Part shown: positions 63,889-64,000 of the stretch, piece after piece
How the letters are laid out: each line of letters begins with the position of its first letter
Position numbering within the stretch: the stretch's first letter is position 1
DNA from: Streptomyces bicolor
Lineage (GTDB): Bacteria > Actinomycetota > Actinomycetes > Streptomycetales > Streptomycetaceae
NCBI RefSeq assembly: GCF_000719285.1
Contig: NZ_JOFS01000006.1
Coordinates: forward strand, 186,001 to 250,000
Direction of reading: 5' to 3'
DNA length: 64,000 nt
Notes under the pieces: model-generated
The model's input: the letters and a program-made list of their open reading frames with translations, nothing else
Database searches by the model: none
What the model was told of the DNA's origin: nothing
Made by a program: the position numbers and the translations under genes

Positions 63889-64000
63889 ATGGATCCCGTT
63901 CTCGCCCTTGCCTTGTGCTGTGTCACGTCCCTGCTCATCGTCGCCTGTGCCGCGGTGTTGATCGTCCTGCTGGCGCTCGACGAGGCCGAGTCGAAAGACC
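63889..64000 (+). CDS. Small membrane protein, 3' end outside window
   Basis: ATG 63889 follows GAAGGAGCC. The 37 visible codons (MDPVLALALCCVTSLLIVAC, then AAVLIVLLALDEAESKD) form one membrane helix with four cysteine/hydrophobic residues and then an acidic end; the frame continues beyond 64000. It is divergent from the HSP90-like gene, 176 bases away. It is too short for a family call. It may be a single-span partner of that protein or an unrelated membrane gene. Confidence 0.65.
   Translation, partial: MDPVLALALCCVTSLLIVACAAVLIVLLALDEAESKD

Overview
The window is high-GC DNA with strong G/C bias at third codon positions, many GTG starts and start codons placed 6-8 bases after a TANNNT hexamer. 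Together with clpB under a HAIR (HspR) element, DesK-like kinase/NarL-like regulator pairs and interspersed G/C-rich palindromes, this points to a Streptomyces chromosome. From memory (not searched) the order clpB, aminotransferase, spermidine synthase-like, pyrE, fba, tryptophan dioxygenase, kynureninase, P450, purA, ybaB, recR matches the conserved core region around SCO3615-SCO3670 of S. coelicolor. No rRNA, tRNA, CRISPR array, prophage or insertion sequence was recognised.

Layout. 1-3243 (minus): transglutaminase / alpha-E / ATP-grasp cassette. 3673-7392: three paralogous LuxR-type regulators (the middle one frameshifted), a 70-residue secreted-peptide candidate and a small Rieske-like remnant protein. 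7568-16065: F420-dependent reductase homologue, clpB, a membrane-anchored protein, a YbjN-like protein, two tandem PIG-V-like mannosyltransferases that share a near-identical core, a PLP aminotransferase and a Cys/Gly-tailed small membrane protein. 16438-24624: DUF2617, spermidine synthase-like, CoxG-like, aldose epimerase, pyrE, fba, an MFS exporter and DUF3151. 24783-28621: tryptophan-to-anthranilate pathway (tryptophan dioxygenase, kynureninase, and a kynurenine formamidase-like hydrolase behind a TetR gene). 28804-35336: secreted alpha/beta hydrolase, acyltransferase and two tandem two-component systems, with the same 19-base motif (18/19 identical) ahead of the first gene and ahead of the second kinase. 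35364-41825: VOC protein, CYP107-like P450, Uma2-family protein, an ABC-2 exporter with a divergent MarR/GbsR regulator, and a lipid-kinase-like protein. 42024-50578: purA, small conserved proteins, a large GT2-membrane fusion with an 18-base coding repeat, a GntR regulator, a class III aminotransferase, and a DJ-1/MarR pair. 50658-59121: Ser/Thr kinase, a membrane-anchored PstS-like protein, an M28 peptidase split by a frameshift, a VOC protein, a SLATT-type two-TM protein, ybaB, recR and DUF5063. 59072-64000: a 1546-residue protein with a complete HSP90-like (GHKL) ATP site and about eight C-terminal repeats, and a divergent small membrane protein that runs off the right edge.

Most exciting candidates: the HSP90-like repeat protein with its divergent TM partner (likely conflict or surveillance system), the LuxR triad with a secreted-peptide gene, and the shared motif linking the two kinase/regulator pairs to the secreted hydrolase/acyltransferase genes. 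Two genes (the LuxR at 4685-5727 and the M28 peptidase at 54244-55646) each lack one G in a G run. They could be real decay or sequence errors.
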